Positions 1-10,642 of a DNA stretch of 64,000 nt are shown here, piece after piece. How positions within the stretch are numbered: position 1 is the first letter of the stretch; each line of letters starts with the position of its first letter. The notes under the pieces were generated by a model. That model saw only the letters and a program-made list of their open reading frames with translations. It searched no databases and was not told where the DNA came from. Source of the DNA: Trichoplax adhaerens (Eukaryota > Placozoa > Uniplacotomia > Trichoplacea > Trichoplacidae); assembly GCF_000150275.1 (NCBI RefSeq), contig NW_002060948.1, forward strand, positions 4,816,241-4,880,240, given 5' to 3'. The position numbers and the translations under genes are program-made.

Positions 1-1210
1 TGCTGATCCAGATGAACTATCAATCTCTATTACTGAGATTGTATACCGTGACATATACTCAGTCTCAGTGTATATGACATATATATATATATAGTCCTAA
101 ACTCCTAGTAGATATATTAATTTATTTCAAAATTTGTGTCGTTCGATGACGAACAGTACACTGTACAGTAACTAACATACAGTAAGAGAATATATCTAGA
201 ATTTTAAATGTAACATTCACAGTAAATTACAGTACTATGTAACTCTACATTGGTCATTTCTAGTCATAATATAGTACAGTATAAATTAAGAGAAAATTTG
301 TGGCAACCTTTCTTGAAAGCCACTCGACTTTTGCGAAATTTTCGGCGAGTAACAAAGTACAGTGAATACTGATGGAGTCAGGCCCTCATACAGACTATAA
401 AGGTTTTGAACCGAACAGAACCTTTCTCAGGTCACCGTCAGGGGCTTGTAAGACAAACAAATACGAATATTCTACAGTAACACAGTACAGTATTTCTATT
501 GCTATTAGTACTGTAGGCAGTACTGTAAACCAGTGTCCAAAGTACTGTACTGTATTGTACAATGTACAGTACTGTACGGTAGTGTCAAAGATGTACAGTA
601 GTATAAAATACAGTACAGTACAGTACTGAATGATGTGCACAGTACTACTGCATACTGTACTGTGCTACTGTATGATTGGTTTGGGCCACCGTACTGTATT
701 TCGTCGACCATGCGCACTGCACAGTGCAAGGCTACAGTGTACAGTACTCTTGGTTGTACTGTATACTGTACTCAGTGTACTGTACACTGTACAAGATGCG
801 GTGCAGTCTACTGATTATTTATTTATTATATTCAGTCAGAGATTTTCCTCAAATGAATCGAAGATAGAAAGGAAAGTAGTTCTCCATTCCCATCAGATCG
901 TTCATCGTGACGCAGAAACAAAATCATGACTATCAGAGCACGGAAAGGGAAAAAAGTAATTATGGTATGTTGATAGCACTGATTGGCGAGTACTACGAGA
1001 AACTATTCTATACAGCCTGTGATGACTCGTAATGTGTAGTAGAATCTTGGAATGAAATTGCTCTACAGTAAAATATAAGCCAACAAACTCGACGTAATTG
1101 AGTGCAAACGTCACTGTACTGTACAGGTGTACCGTAGGGTGATACCTTCTAGTGGACTGTACGGTACTGTATACCACAGTACTGTCTAGTACTGTAGTTC
1201 AATTTTACTG
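1..1210. repeat. Palindromic GTACAGTAC/ACTGTAC motif field
   Basis: Copies of a short self-complementary motif (ACTGTAC, GTACAGTAC, TACTGTACAGT) recur at irregular spacing, densest at about 460-800 and again at 1110-1200. They are embedded in otherwise unique DNA. Because the motif is its own reverse complement, both strands give overlapping short open frames with the same recurring tripeptides (TVQ, CTV, QYC), which argues against coding. An (AT)n run lies at about 78-94. Scattered single copies continue to about 2660. No gene is seen here. Confidence 0.8.
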
Positions 1211-4079
1211 CTACAGTAAGATATCAGCCAGATTGATCACCATGACGCCATGCCTTGCAAAAATTGCCAATAATCTTTCCTTGGTGATTGTGGATTTTGA
1301 AGTTTAAGACTTGCTGGACACCTTTGGGTGAAGACAAACATCAGTAATAGGGACACTGGCACTAAATGATGAAATAGTCTTAATTAGTGCCCAGTAGATG
1401 CGATGCTCCATACTCCAAACTACTATATTAATGAAACTTTGATAAGGTGCTAGAGTAATCAATCGTTTTTCCGTCCGTTTCGTTCCATTGCTAACAGCGG
1501 CATAAATGGCACAAGGGTTGGTTAGATTCGGTTGAATAATATCGGGTAATATTGGAAAACTAGAATGCTGAGTTTACAAAGTGAACCCAGCTAATTTATT
1601 TCGCTATCGCTAAGGAGAGAAGCTTTCCATTCCATTGTAATAGGGTTAATATAGTAAAATTCATCTAGGTTATGCCGATGGTGTACGTGTTTTGACTTGT
1701 AGCGTACGTAGAGCAAATCCACACTCTCCGGTGCAAGGTAATTTCATCGCTTGACAATCAAGTCACAAATCTTATATGTGCGTATATTATACTGGAAGTG
1801 TAATATAGGCATAGATTGAAAATAGAACACATAAAAATCACTGTAGCCTAGGTAGAATTGTCATGGATTGGAATTGTTTCGTGTGATCCTAACATCATTT
1901 AGCCGTTATAATCAAAATAAGACCTACAAGGATAAACACTACTCCATTTCGATGACAACAATAAATTTTGTATAGCTTTACTAATCTGATTTTGGGATGC
2001 AAGATCTTCACAAAGATAAATACAGCGTCTGTAGAAAAGACGATAGTACTGGGTTGATAGTTCAGGTAGCAGGCACTAGATTCGAAGGTACTATGATCAT
2101 TTCAACAGGCTGTATCATTCCGGATACATTTCAAAGTTTGACTGCTTTAATAACTTTTGGATCAATAGTACTTTTGTATCTTATTTCATATACAATTCCA
2201 TACAATCGAGAAAGACGATTAAGTTAAAATGGTAATTGGTACGTTGAGTTATCGCCCATTGCAGTACCTTATGTCACCTCTAATAAATTTGAAAGCTTGA
2301 CTATTTCAATAACTTTCAGATCAACATAGTTAGAATATATTACTTGATCAAGAATTTGCTAAAATATAGAAAACGATAGAGGTTAGTTGCAGTATACACA
2401 CACGTACGAATATTGTATCCTGTCTGACTGAAACGTATACATTGAGTTGTTGCAATTTTCTATTCGATCATCGCCAGTACCATAAACAACCCTACTGCAG
2501 TTCCAAAGCGAATATTAGAAGGTTGTTAAAACCAACATTTCTGCAATACTTACTACATTTGATCTAACAGTGAAATTATATCTCTTCCATGGTTTCAGTT
2601 CTGCCAACAGTTTAGTTATACGCAAATGTTGCTATAGCCTAGATTTCAATATGTAGTACAGTATACGTGTATTACTGTTGTTCACTAAAATTCTTCCATA
2701 AGTTTCTATTGTATTTTTGTTGAATAGTGTTTATAGCTGATAATTTAAATTGATGACAAAGCAAATAGTTATTAACGTAAAGTAGTAAGATAGAAATCAA
2801 TTCTTCCTTTTTCTATAAGGTAATATGGCGCACGAACAGTCTGCATGTTGTGATGGAGAAAATTATAAGTTCATAGTTAATGTTTAGCGAGATCATTCTT
2901 CAAAGCTAAGCAGTCCAATTTCTATCCAATAAAATATCGGTATTATTAAAGTGTTATTCATAAACTATCAAGATAGGAACTGTGGATAAGCATTCACATA
3001 GTTATTGTCACCCGAATTCGACAATTTCTTAATTACTATGAAAATTGATCATCTTCTACGCTTATATCACTACTTTATCATTCTTTCCTTGTAAACTTTA
3101 TATCTCGCTGATTAATTTACTACTCTGTCAGTAATAAGCTTGACCCTTTAACTATTATACTGTACGTGTATCTCTGTGGACAATGGTACGTTATCAAAGA
3201 AATCACTGAAAGTAACATTGTTTATTATTTGTACCAATGATTTATTCTATTTTAAAGGAGATTGAATCTGAATCCAAATATTTGAAACATAACAGTAACT
3301 AGACATCGTACGTGACGTCTATATGATATAGTTGTGCTCGATTATGCTCATTTAACTACTTTTAAGATTTTAGTAATGCATTATTAAAGGAAGAAACTGC
3401 AGAATTTATGTTTGTATACCTTGAACTGTGTTACGATAACTGTCAACCTAACGCAGACTATTTTATCATCAATAAGGGTTATACCAAATTTCCGAAATTA
3501 AGCTGTGATAGATTGAAATATACAGAAAAATATAAGACATTTTCAAAATTATTTTCTTGAAATTAGCTATCTATAACTTCAAATGGTAAACATTAAAATA
3601 CTGTGGAGGATAACATCAGCAGTGAAGCGATTTTGTCTGTCGTTACTGTTAGACTAATTATAGAATTTTTGCAAAGATGAAAGTCATGAGATTTAAATAG
3701 TTTTTATATACTGACATTAAAGCACTAAATAATTAAGATTTCTATACATAGACAGTAAGCCACTGCATGGCCATTCATTATTCGTAAGCGATATCAAGAG
3801 TACTAAGCCACAATTCAACAAAATGGCCATTATTTATTGCATACAAAATTGAATAGAAATAGGATGATAGCATTCAGACTGTGGTACAGTGCCATCGTAA
3901 GAGATGACGAATGATGATAGAGCTTAAAATTTTGAAATAAATTCGACTATCTGCGGAATATTCGAGCTTCATCGTTCATCTTTATTCTATATCATGTCCG
4001 ATAAATACATCTTATTGTTGTTTGTTTTTATTGCCGGGAAAGAAGAAGTCAGTTAAACTTATTTCTATAACTCATGTAG
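1211..4079. other. Non-coding, upstream of SEC62; includes a short divergent repeat
   Basis: No convincing coding exon was found. A stretch at about 2128-2172 recurs in diverged form at about 2283-2330: both contain TTGACT, then an AATAACTTT core, then a GATCAA block. The short open frame at 1997-2227 overlaps the first copy and has no homologous features. This interval must contain the first coding exon and promoter of SEC62, because the first recognisable SEC62 exon has an in-frame TAG directly upstream. Several ATG|GTA junctions in phase 0 exist (about 2229, 3184 and 3583), but none can be preferred from sequence alone. Confidence 0.5.
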
Positions 4080-6328
4080 GAAGTTGAAGAGCAAGATCAA
4101 CCACCTCAGCAGGAGTCTCCTTTAGACACCAAACTGGTGCAAGAAATTTTAACAGACCTCCGAAAAAATCTAAAAACTAAAGCAGCTCTATTGCATAAAG
4201 AGGAAGTGGACTACTTCATTGGTAGTATTTGTATTTATGTAATATAACAACAGGCATTTTTTGATCTATTCATATTTCGTGATAAGTATTTGAAAAGTAT
4301 CTACCTATAGAGTACAGGTTCTTAACCCTAGCATATAATGAAATGATAGTAACATACCTGTTTAGATTGGTTAATGACTTGAAAATAACATCCAGTACCG
4401 TTACTGTGTCAGTCATTTTCACATAATTTAAATTTTTTTATAATGATTGCATTAAGATATATCTATAAAACAATTAATAAGACATTATCGTACCGCCAAT
4501 AATTGTGCCATCAAAAATTTTTACTCTTTCGGAAATATAACACTTCTCAAGTACGAATGCGTATTTAATTTAACCTTTCATACACTTTAAAATTTTCGTT
4601 CACAAGGTCAACATGCCGTTAACTATCTTATGGACAGTAAATGGGCAACTGGTGATGATGATGCTAAAGTTATATTCGTGGATAGAGCTGATGCCATTGA
4701 ATTTTGTCAACAGTATGTTATTAATATTATTTAGCTCTGATCATTGAAATGGGATAGAAGGCATTACTTATGATTGCTGCTTAAATAAACGGAAAAGATG
4801 TGAGTGTTTTGATTTTGTTACATTTTTTGCGTAGGTTACTTCTGCAACGAAACTTTGTAAGATGTGGCAAAGCTAAAAAGAAAAAGTGGACACCATTTAA
4901 AGTAGCAAAAAGCAGTACAAGTGATCATGATAAAAATGACGGTGATAGTGAAGAAACTAAAGCGGGAAATGACAATGCCACTAAAAACATCAAAACTTCT
5001 GATAGCAACAAAGATGAGGATTATAATGATGAAGACGCCAAAGATGATCAGGAACCGAAGGATGACAATATACCGGAAGAGGAGGTATAATATTATCAAT
5101 TCCCCAGTTTTGTTCATACATTAGTTTACATTAGTTATTGCTTGCTAAAAATTTATGATTTTGATAAAGCCGTTAATTTAAATTATGTAGCAGAAAGAGG
5201 GTGCTAAAGATGCTGGTAAGAAAAAGAAAAAAAAGGTAATTTTTATAGTAAATTTCTACATTAATTAAACTACGAAGTAGATAATATGGACTTAATATCT
5301 GCTATCCGTACTTTACTTGTCCTTCCGCACTGATATATTATTTCTTTGTGAATAATAAAATATCAGATCAAGTTAAAGGAACATAAAGAGCAAGAGTTCT
5401 TAGACTCTGATGATTTGTACGCTTGGATTTTTCAAATCACTAGTCCCTATAATTACCTGATTGGTATAGTCATGAGTAAGCTGCAGTTCATATCACATTA
5501 GTGTTATTACTATTTTTGTAATTTTATGAAATCTAACGATAATTAAACTTCGTTGTTCACTCACTATAGTGGCCGTATTTATGCTCTATAACCTTCTACC
5601 AATTATGCCCGCCGTGGTTGGTCACTATCTGTCACAATTGAGTACGGTACTACTTTTTATAGTGATAGGTATTATCTGTCTGGCAATAGGTAAGCACATA
5701 TATATATTATTGATCTATATTATACATTACCCCACTATTATTTAAGAAGCAATTGTCGTACTAATCATAGCCGACGTTCGGAAATAGAAGGTTTTATATT
5801 AATATGTCATTTGAATCAGTTTCAATGTCAATCCTTTTCTTTATGTGTAGGTCGTTACTTATTATTCATATTAGTATGGATGTTTACGCTTGGCAAGTAC
5901 CATTTTTGGTTGTTACCTCAGTTATTTGCAGATTGTTCGTTCCTGGAATCTTTTACTCCAGTTTTCAGTTTACAAGAGTATAAACCATCATCGAAAACGA
6001 AAGTAAATTAATTCTGTAGTAATAAAATTTGTAATATTCTTTGTTTATTTCTTTGGTTTTTACTTAACCACTGGGTATTATACTAATGGGATATTGACTA
6101 TACTATTAGAATAAATCGGAAAGGAAAAAAAGTTCTTCGAAGAAAGCAAAAGTAGATAATGATGGAGTCAAATCTGGAGACACAAAACATCAAGCAGAAG
6201 TGCCAGATAATAATCAGCCTAAAGGTGATGAACGGCTCGAAAGTTCAAAGAATGAGATCACTGACACAGACAATGACTGGGAAAAATTAGATATGCCGGT
6301 GGAAAATGAAGATGACTCTGATAATTAG
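4080..6328 (+). CDS. SEC62: SEC62, ER protein translocation subunit (8 exons, first exon unplaced)
   Basis: Exons by eye: 4080-4221, 4607-4712, 4835-5084, 5191-5235, 5367-5475, 5570-5689, 5851-6002, 6110-6328. They total 1143 nt, in frame, giving 380 residues to TAG. All introns are GT-AG. The translation follows animal SEC62: an N-terminal cytosolic domain with VDYFIG, MDSKWA and LLLQRNFVR; a Lys/acidic linker (about 106-181); the DLYAWIF segment; two membrane helices (about 209-232 and 240-270); and then KYHFWLLPQL and the SFTP...EYKP block. The acidic tail ends with NDWEKL, placed like the LC3-interacting motif of mammalian SEC62. The family acts with SEC61/SEC63 in post-translational import into the ER and as an ER-phagy receptor. 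Human SEC62 has 399 residues, so only a few N-terminal residues are missing. A TAG precedes 4080 in frame, so a first exon must lie upstream. Assignment is strong; each splice site is inferred. Confidence 0.93.
5191..5235 (+). other. SEC62: 45-nt phase-0 micro-exon of SEC62
   Basis: This exon encodes 15 residues (starting QKEGAKDAG and ending in lysines) in the charged linker. Both flanking introns are phase 0, with TGTAG before it and GGTAATT after it, so the exon can be skipped without shifting the frame. It belongs to the SEC62 entry and is listed separately because it is a natural candidate for alternative splicing. Confidence 0.7.
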
Positions 6329-8327
6329 CTCTTTTGTCGCCAAGAATCGATAGCAACTGAACAACTGAGCTTTATAATGCATTAATGAAGCGTTATGTTA
6401 AAGTTTTAGTCACTGTATTTAAATTTACAGTAATTTAATATTGTATCAGTAAAGGGTCATTCTTGGGCAGTGGCATTTTCTTATTATACTGTTAGGTGAT
6501 TACGATTATGATTTATTCTGTAACAACGGTTTTATAAAATGACTATTGTATTAATGTTATCATAATGTATGGTTCATCCTAAGCGTAAACAGAATTTAAC
6601 AAGATTTCAAATCTATGCCTTCTAACATTAGTAACGTTTATCATATTAATAAGTTTAGATTAAGAAAAGGGAACTATTTATATAAGAATTCTCAAAATAC
6701 GAGTATTAGCTATGTAGCCAGCCATTTAGTAATCTACTATGTACAGTACTTCCGTGGTGTATTTTTGACTTGAATGTGTTCAGGCGTAGGATTTTTACTG
6801 TGCAACATTAAGGCACCCGCCACATACTGTAGTTTAATTAAAAGTAAATACTTATGCAGTAGTATTGTAACAGAACAGAAAAAGACGGATAATAACTTGT
6901 GTAAAATATACTGTATGCCAGTTAATGTGCAGAATGTGTACAGCATACTGTATTTAATTGAACTGGGGAAATGCTGGTTTGCTGTTAAAAATACGTTGTT
7001 ATTCGCAGCTGTGAATTGATGTCGGCAATATTTGTAATATTTATTGACATTGATTAAATCTGAACGTTTCCAAATAAGGATTCTTGTAATGGAATTCTGT
7101 TTTGATAGATAACTAAACTCGTTTAGTTTAGACTTTCAACGTAAACTATAACACATGTAACCTACTTCGAGAAGTAGAATTTGTTATTCATGAATAAGAC
7201 AACCAATCATTATGAAGATATCTATGGAAATATACTTATAACCTAAATTTTTTAAAGTCAAATAGAATACTGTGGCTAAGATTAAATTATTTCCAAGGTA
7301 TATCCGAACGAGTTTTTGTACCTATACATATGCTTATTCAATTTTACCGAGCCAATAATTTTACAAAGTAATGAACTAACCATAACTAATTTTTAGTTAT
7401 GCATTATTACTGTACACGCAGTTCTTAATGTATAATCATTAATAATATTTGAATTCAGTTTATAAATAATACTCATAAGATTTAAATACGTTGCAATTAA
7501 GAAGTTATAGCTATTATAGATAATTGCCTAACCGATGATTATAATTCTGTACTGTACGATTACGTAAACTATATACTAATACATAACAAGAAAATAGTTA
7601 TTTTAAGAATATTTTTTTATAATACTGAAAGTGGAATTGTATATGATAATGCGAATAAACTTTAACGCGATCCGATGAAGTTAATATAGCGAGTTAGAAT
7701 AATTTCAGCAAGGTAGCTTCTCGTAAGTAGTTTAAAACAATAAGAGCATTCTAGACTTCGCAACAGATACCTAAATTCGTATTGCAAGCCAAAAATAGCC
7801 TTGTGTATTAAGAATATCATCCAAATAATCGATGATGGTATTTACTCAATCGCTTACTTAATCAATCAGTCATATTTTATAAAAAATATTTATGTCAAAT
7901 TTAAAGTACAGCAATTTTTTCTTAGTACGGCGTGATAATATTTGATAATTGTCATCACTAACTAACTAATTCTATCACAATTACACCAATTCTTTAGTAG
8001 CTATTTAAACCTACGATCTATAATTACCTTTTTAAACCTGACTGTTCATTCTACGTCATGTCGTGATTTACGTACTTTGTATACTATCACATTTTCATAC
8101 CACATTACTTCTGTAATTAGATGAAAATATCACTTCTATCTACGACGACATCGTTTTCTGTTTTTGGCGTACTGTCATTTTTGCTGTTGGTCTTACAAGT
8201 ACTTGTACATTTCTTGTCCTTGCTAGAATATGAAACTCCATACTACTCTTATTAACTTTACAGTAATACTATATAACCGGAATCTCTTTCACACGGATGT
8301 TATGCGGAATTAGCTAGTACATTTATT
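6329..8327. other. Intergenic, SEC62 3' flank
   Basis: The SEC62 3' UTR must begin here. I see no canonical AATAAA within the first 300 bases, only A/T-rich variants. Short overlapping open frames on both strands at about 6737-7019 lack codon structure or any recognisable motif. Nothing else can be supported. Confidence 0.5.
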
Positions 8328-8725
8328 AATAAGAAGTTGCCAACAGCAGAACCTATAGTCCATAGTTAGATGTCTTTATTCAAGAAATTATTGTAACCTA
8401 GTTGACGTCATATCCGTAGAGTTGGAACCACCTTGGATACCTGTATTTGCTCTTAGTAAATTCTCGAAAATTGTAACATCTACCTTCATTCCATAGACAA
8501 CAGTAAGAGCCTATCCTTAGGCCTATTATTACACTTATAAAGAAATGGCTAACGGTAGAACCTATAGTCTATATCAAATATCTATTAAAAAATTGTTATA
8601 ACCTAGTTAATGTTATATCCGCATATTCGGAATCATCTTTAGATATAATTTCTCGCAGTAATTTCTCAAAACTAGTAACATCACTTTTTGATCCATAGCA
8701 ATCGCAAGCGCCTATCCTTTCGTTT
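8328..8725. repeat. Two-copy tandem repeat, period about 206 bp
   Basis: Unit 1 (about 8328-8530) and unit 2 (about 8534-8725) share ordered blocks: ACCTATAGTC, TTGTAACCTAGTT/TTATAACCTAGTT, GTCATATCCG/GTTATATCCG, AGTAA(A)TTTCTC, TAACATC and GCCTATCCTT. Divergence is moderate. No coding frame spans it. Confidence 0.75.
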
Positions 8726-10065
8726 TTTAATTATTAATTTTTAATCTGAGTACCGCAGAGGCTAACGTAGAGTACACTGTTACTAACGTAAACGGGCTAG
8801 TAATAAATATATTTATTAATCTAAACTTATCGTTTGACTCGATTACAATAGTATAGGAATATGTTAGTTTTCCCTTACTGAGGATCTCCGGAGTTAGTCG
8901 GAGAATCATAAGAGTAGATAGACTAGCATAGGTACGATCACGAAAGTTGTTTTGTGACACGGTGTTAGTGGCACTCTATCAGGTATAATAGGCCTAGCGG
9001 ATTATTAGTGGATAATACTAGGGATGTTAGTCATACGGTTAAGTGGGACTACATAGCGCCTAGATAGACGGTACCGACACGTCTCAGTAGAGGACGTACA
9101 ATTGGCTCAAAGTGAGGGATGACAATCATACGTAGCTTGGGGTCTTGCACTCGTAAGGCCCATATTAAATATAAATTAGAATAAGGGATAGTGTAGAAAG
9201 CAAAAATAAGATATTAGTTGAACTGACTGAAATATTGTGTGACTAGATACTGTAGGGTTGGAAGCAGTTCTAGGTTACACGCCTAGATAAAGTTCACTTT
9301 TATTTTGAATGTAGGCGTAAACGTATGCTGATGATATCAAGTGCTATGAAAGCAAGATTAATAAATAAAAAATATTTATTTCATAGTCTATACATTTTCA
9401 ATGACCATTTATAACATATTTACTTTGGTATTGTTGAATATTTTCTGCAATCCCATTCAAAACATAATTTATCCGTTGGAAATGTTTAATTTAAGGTTTT
9501 TCATATTTTTAGTAAACCGTCGAAGAATTACGCCAATGGGTCAATTTTAGTCTAAATTTCAGAATAATAGCTAGATAATTCAATTATTTCTATGACAAAT
9601 ATTACAGTAATATTTATAGAATCTCGAAGAAAAATAACTAATGAAAAAGTGAATATAAAAAGAACTAAAACATATGCAAGGTGCTGTGAAAGTATTATAG
9701 GTAAACGTCCGGATAATGAGCAATAACGTAATTTGCTTTCATGGAGCACATTAATATTTATTTCCAATAAATGCCCAAAAAAGCTTATACCTTCAATGAC
9801 AATGCAATTTAGATAGCAATTGTTGTGAAGAAATGCCAGCCTTTAGTCATAAGTGTTTAGATGTATCTAATGCTATCACAGCTAACTGTATTATATAGCC
9901 ACTAAACGTCGGAAAGTAGCTGTAATTCGTGTCCATGAAGTAGAGTGAGCTGGTTTAATGGTTCCGTTTTATCGGTAACCTTGTTTCTATTGGTGAATAT
10001 TATGGGAAACAACTCTAACGGATAGCTATGATATCCTTTTAAACTACTTTGAAAGAACCCTCAAT
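8726..10065. other. Intergenic, possibly decayed mobile DNA
   Basis: About 8870-9300 is visibly less A+T-rich than its surroundings (for example 9040-9140). Minus-strand open frames here (8727-8960, and a short broken one near 9150) contain hydrophobic-polar sequence but no motif I can name. This could be a worn transposon remnant, which I cannot show from sequence alone. Confidence 0.3.
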
Positions 10066-10642
10066 ATTACTATCACGGTACGAACTACCGTGTAGAGTAA
10101 ATGACTAAATTTAGTAGTTAACATTATATATGAAGATAATTAATAATGACTTACAGTAAGAATTACGGTAGTTATTATTTTGTTACAGTAAATTATAGGG
10201 TACTGTAGTAAGAGTTTTCATAAGGTAAACAATATTAATTAATTATAGTGTTATGTCTTGTAACGCTTGTAATGAATACCCTGAAGATATTCATTTATAA
10301 AGGATACTATAAATAATTCTGTGTAGGGACATACTGCAATCTAATTATCTAGAATCGTTCAGTACATGTCTAAGATTATGAATAATTTCTGTATTAATTT
10401 AGCTATCCAATATGAACTAAATTTCATGACCTGTTATGACTCATACATGATAGCGACTACTGAAGGGCGTTTAAGCCCGGCAGATAGTTGAATAAAGCAG
10501 AATTCTATAGTTGTTTAACGTAGAAGCAAAGGTGTCTAAATTCTTGTAAGATAATTAAGGGACACTGAATCCAGGAGACTACAGCAGTTTTTGAGATTTG
10601 CTTTACATTATCTTTGTCACGAAGCTGGTTTGTAGCAATTAC
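10066..10642 (+). mobile_element. Solo LTR, copy 1 (567 bp) with 5-bp TSD ATTAC
   Basis: The element spans 10071-10637, from TATCACGG to TTTGTAGCA. It is flanked by ATTAC on both sides (10066-10070 and 10638-10642). The left end forms a hairpin, CACGGTA-CGAAC-TACCGTG (10074-10092). An AATAAA lies at 10491-10496 inside the shared block CAGATAGTTGAATAAAGCAG. The 3' end holds CTTGTCACGAAGCTGGTTTGT. All of this recurs in order in copy 2 at 32422-32856. A 5-bp duplication, near TG...CA ends and an internal polyadenylation hexamer are typical of an LTR. No internal gag-pol sequence is attached, so this is a solo LTR. The TATA position of copy 2 is replaced here by GGGCGTTTAAGCC, so this copy's promoter looks decayed. 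Confidence 0.85.

Noticed and set aside
372-1177. Several overlapping open frames on both strands rich in TVQY/CTVL repeats
   Set aside because: They arise from the palindromic GTACAGTAC motif read in different frames. The same peptides appear on both strands, and there are no splice signals or domains.
1997-2227. 76-residue plus-strand open frame with a hydrophobic segment
   Set aside because: It overlaps one copy of a diverged non-coding repeat (recurring at about 2283-2330), where the frame is not preserved. No family was recognised.
3994-4057. ATG just upstream of SEC62 exon 2 as the start codon
   Set aside because: Its frame hits a stop before 4060, and using the nearby GTCAGT as donor would leave an intron of only about 34 nt. 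The encoded hydrophobic start is also unlike the basic cytosolic N-terminus of SEC62.
6737-7019. Overlapping frames on opposite strands near 6.8 kb
   Set aside because: They are mutual shadows without motif, codon bias or splice sites, and lie in the SEC62 3' flank.
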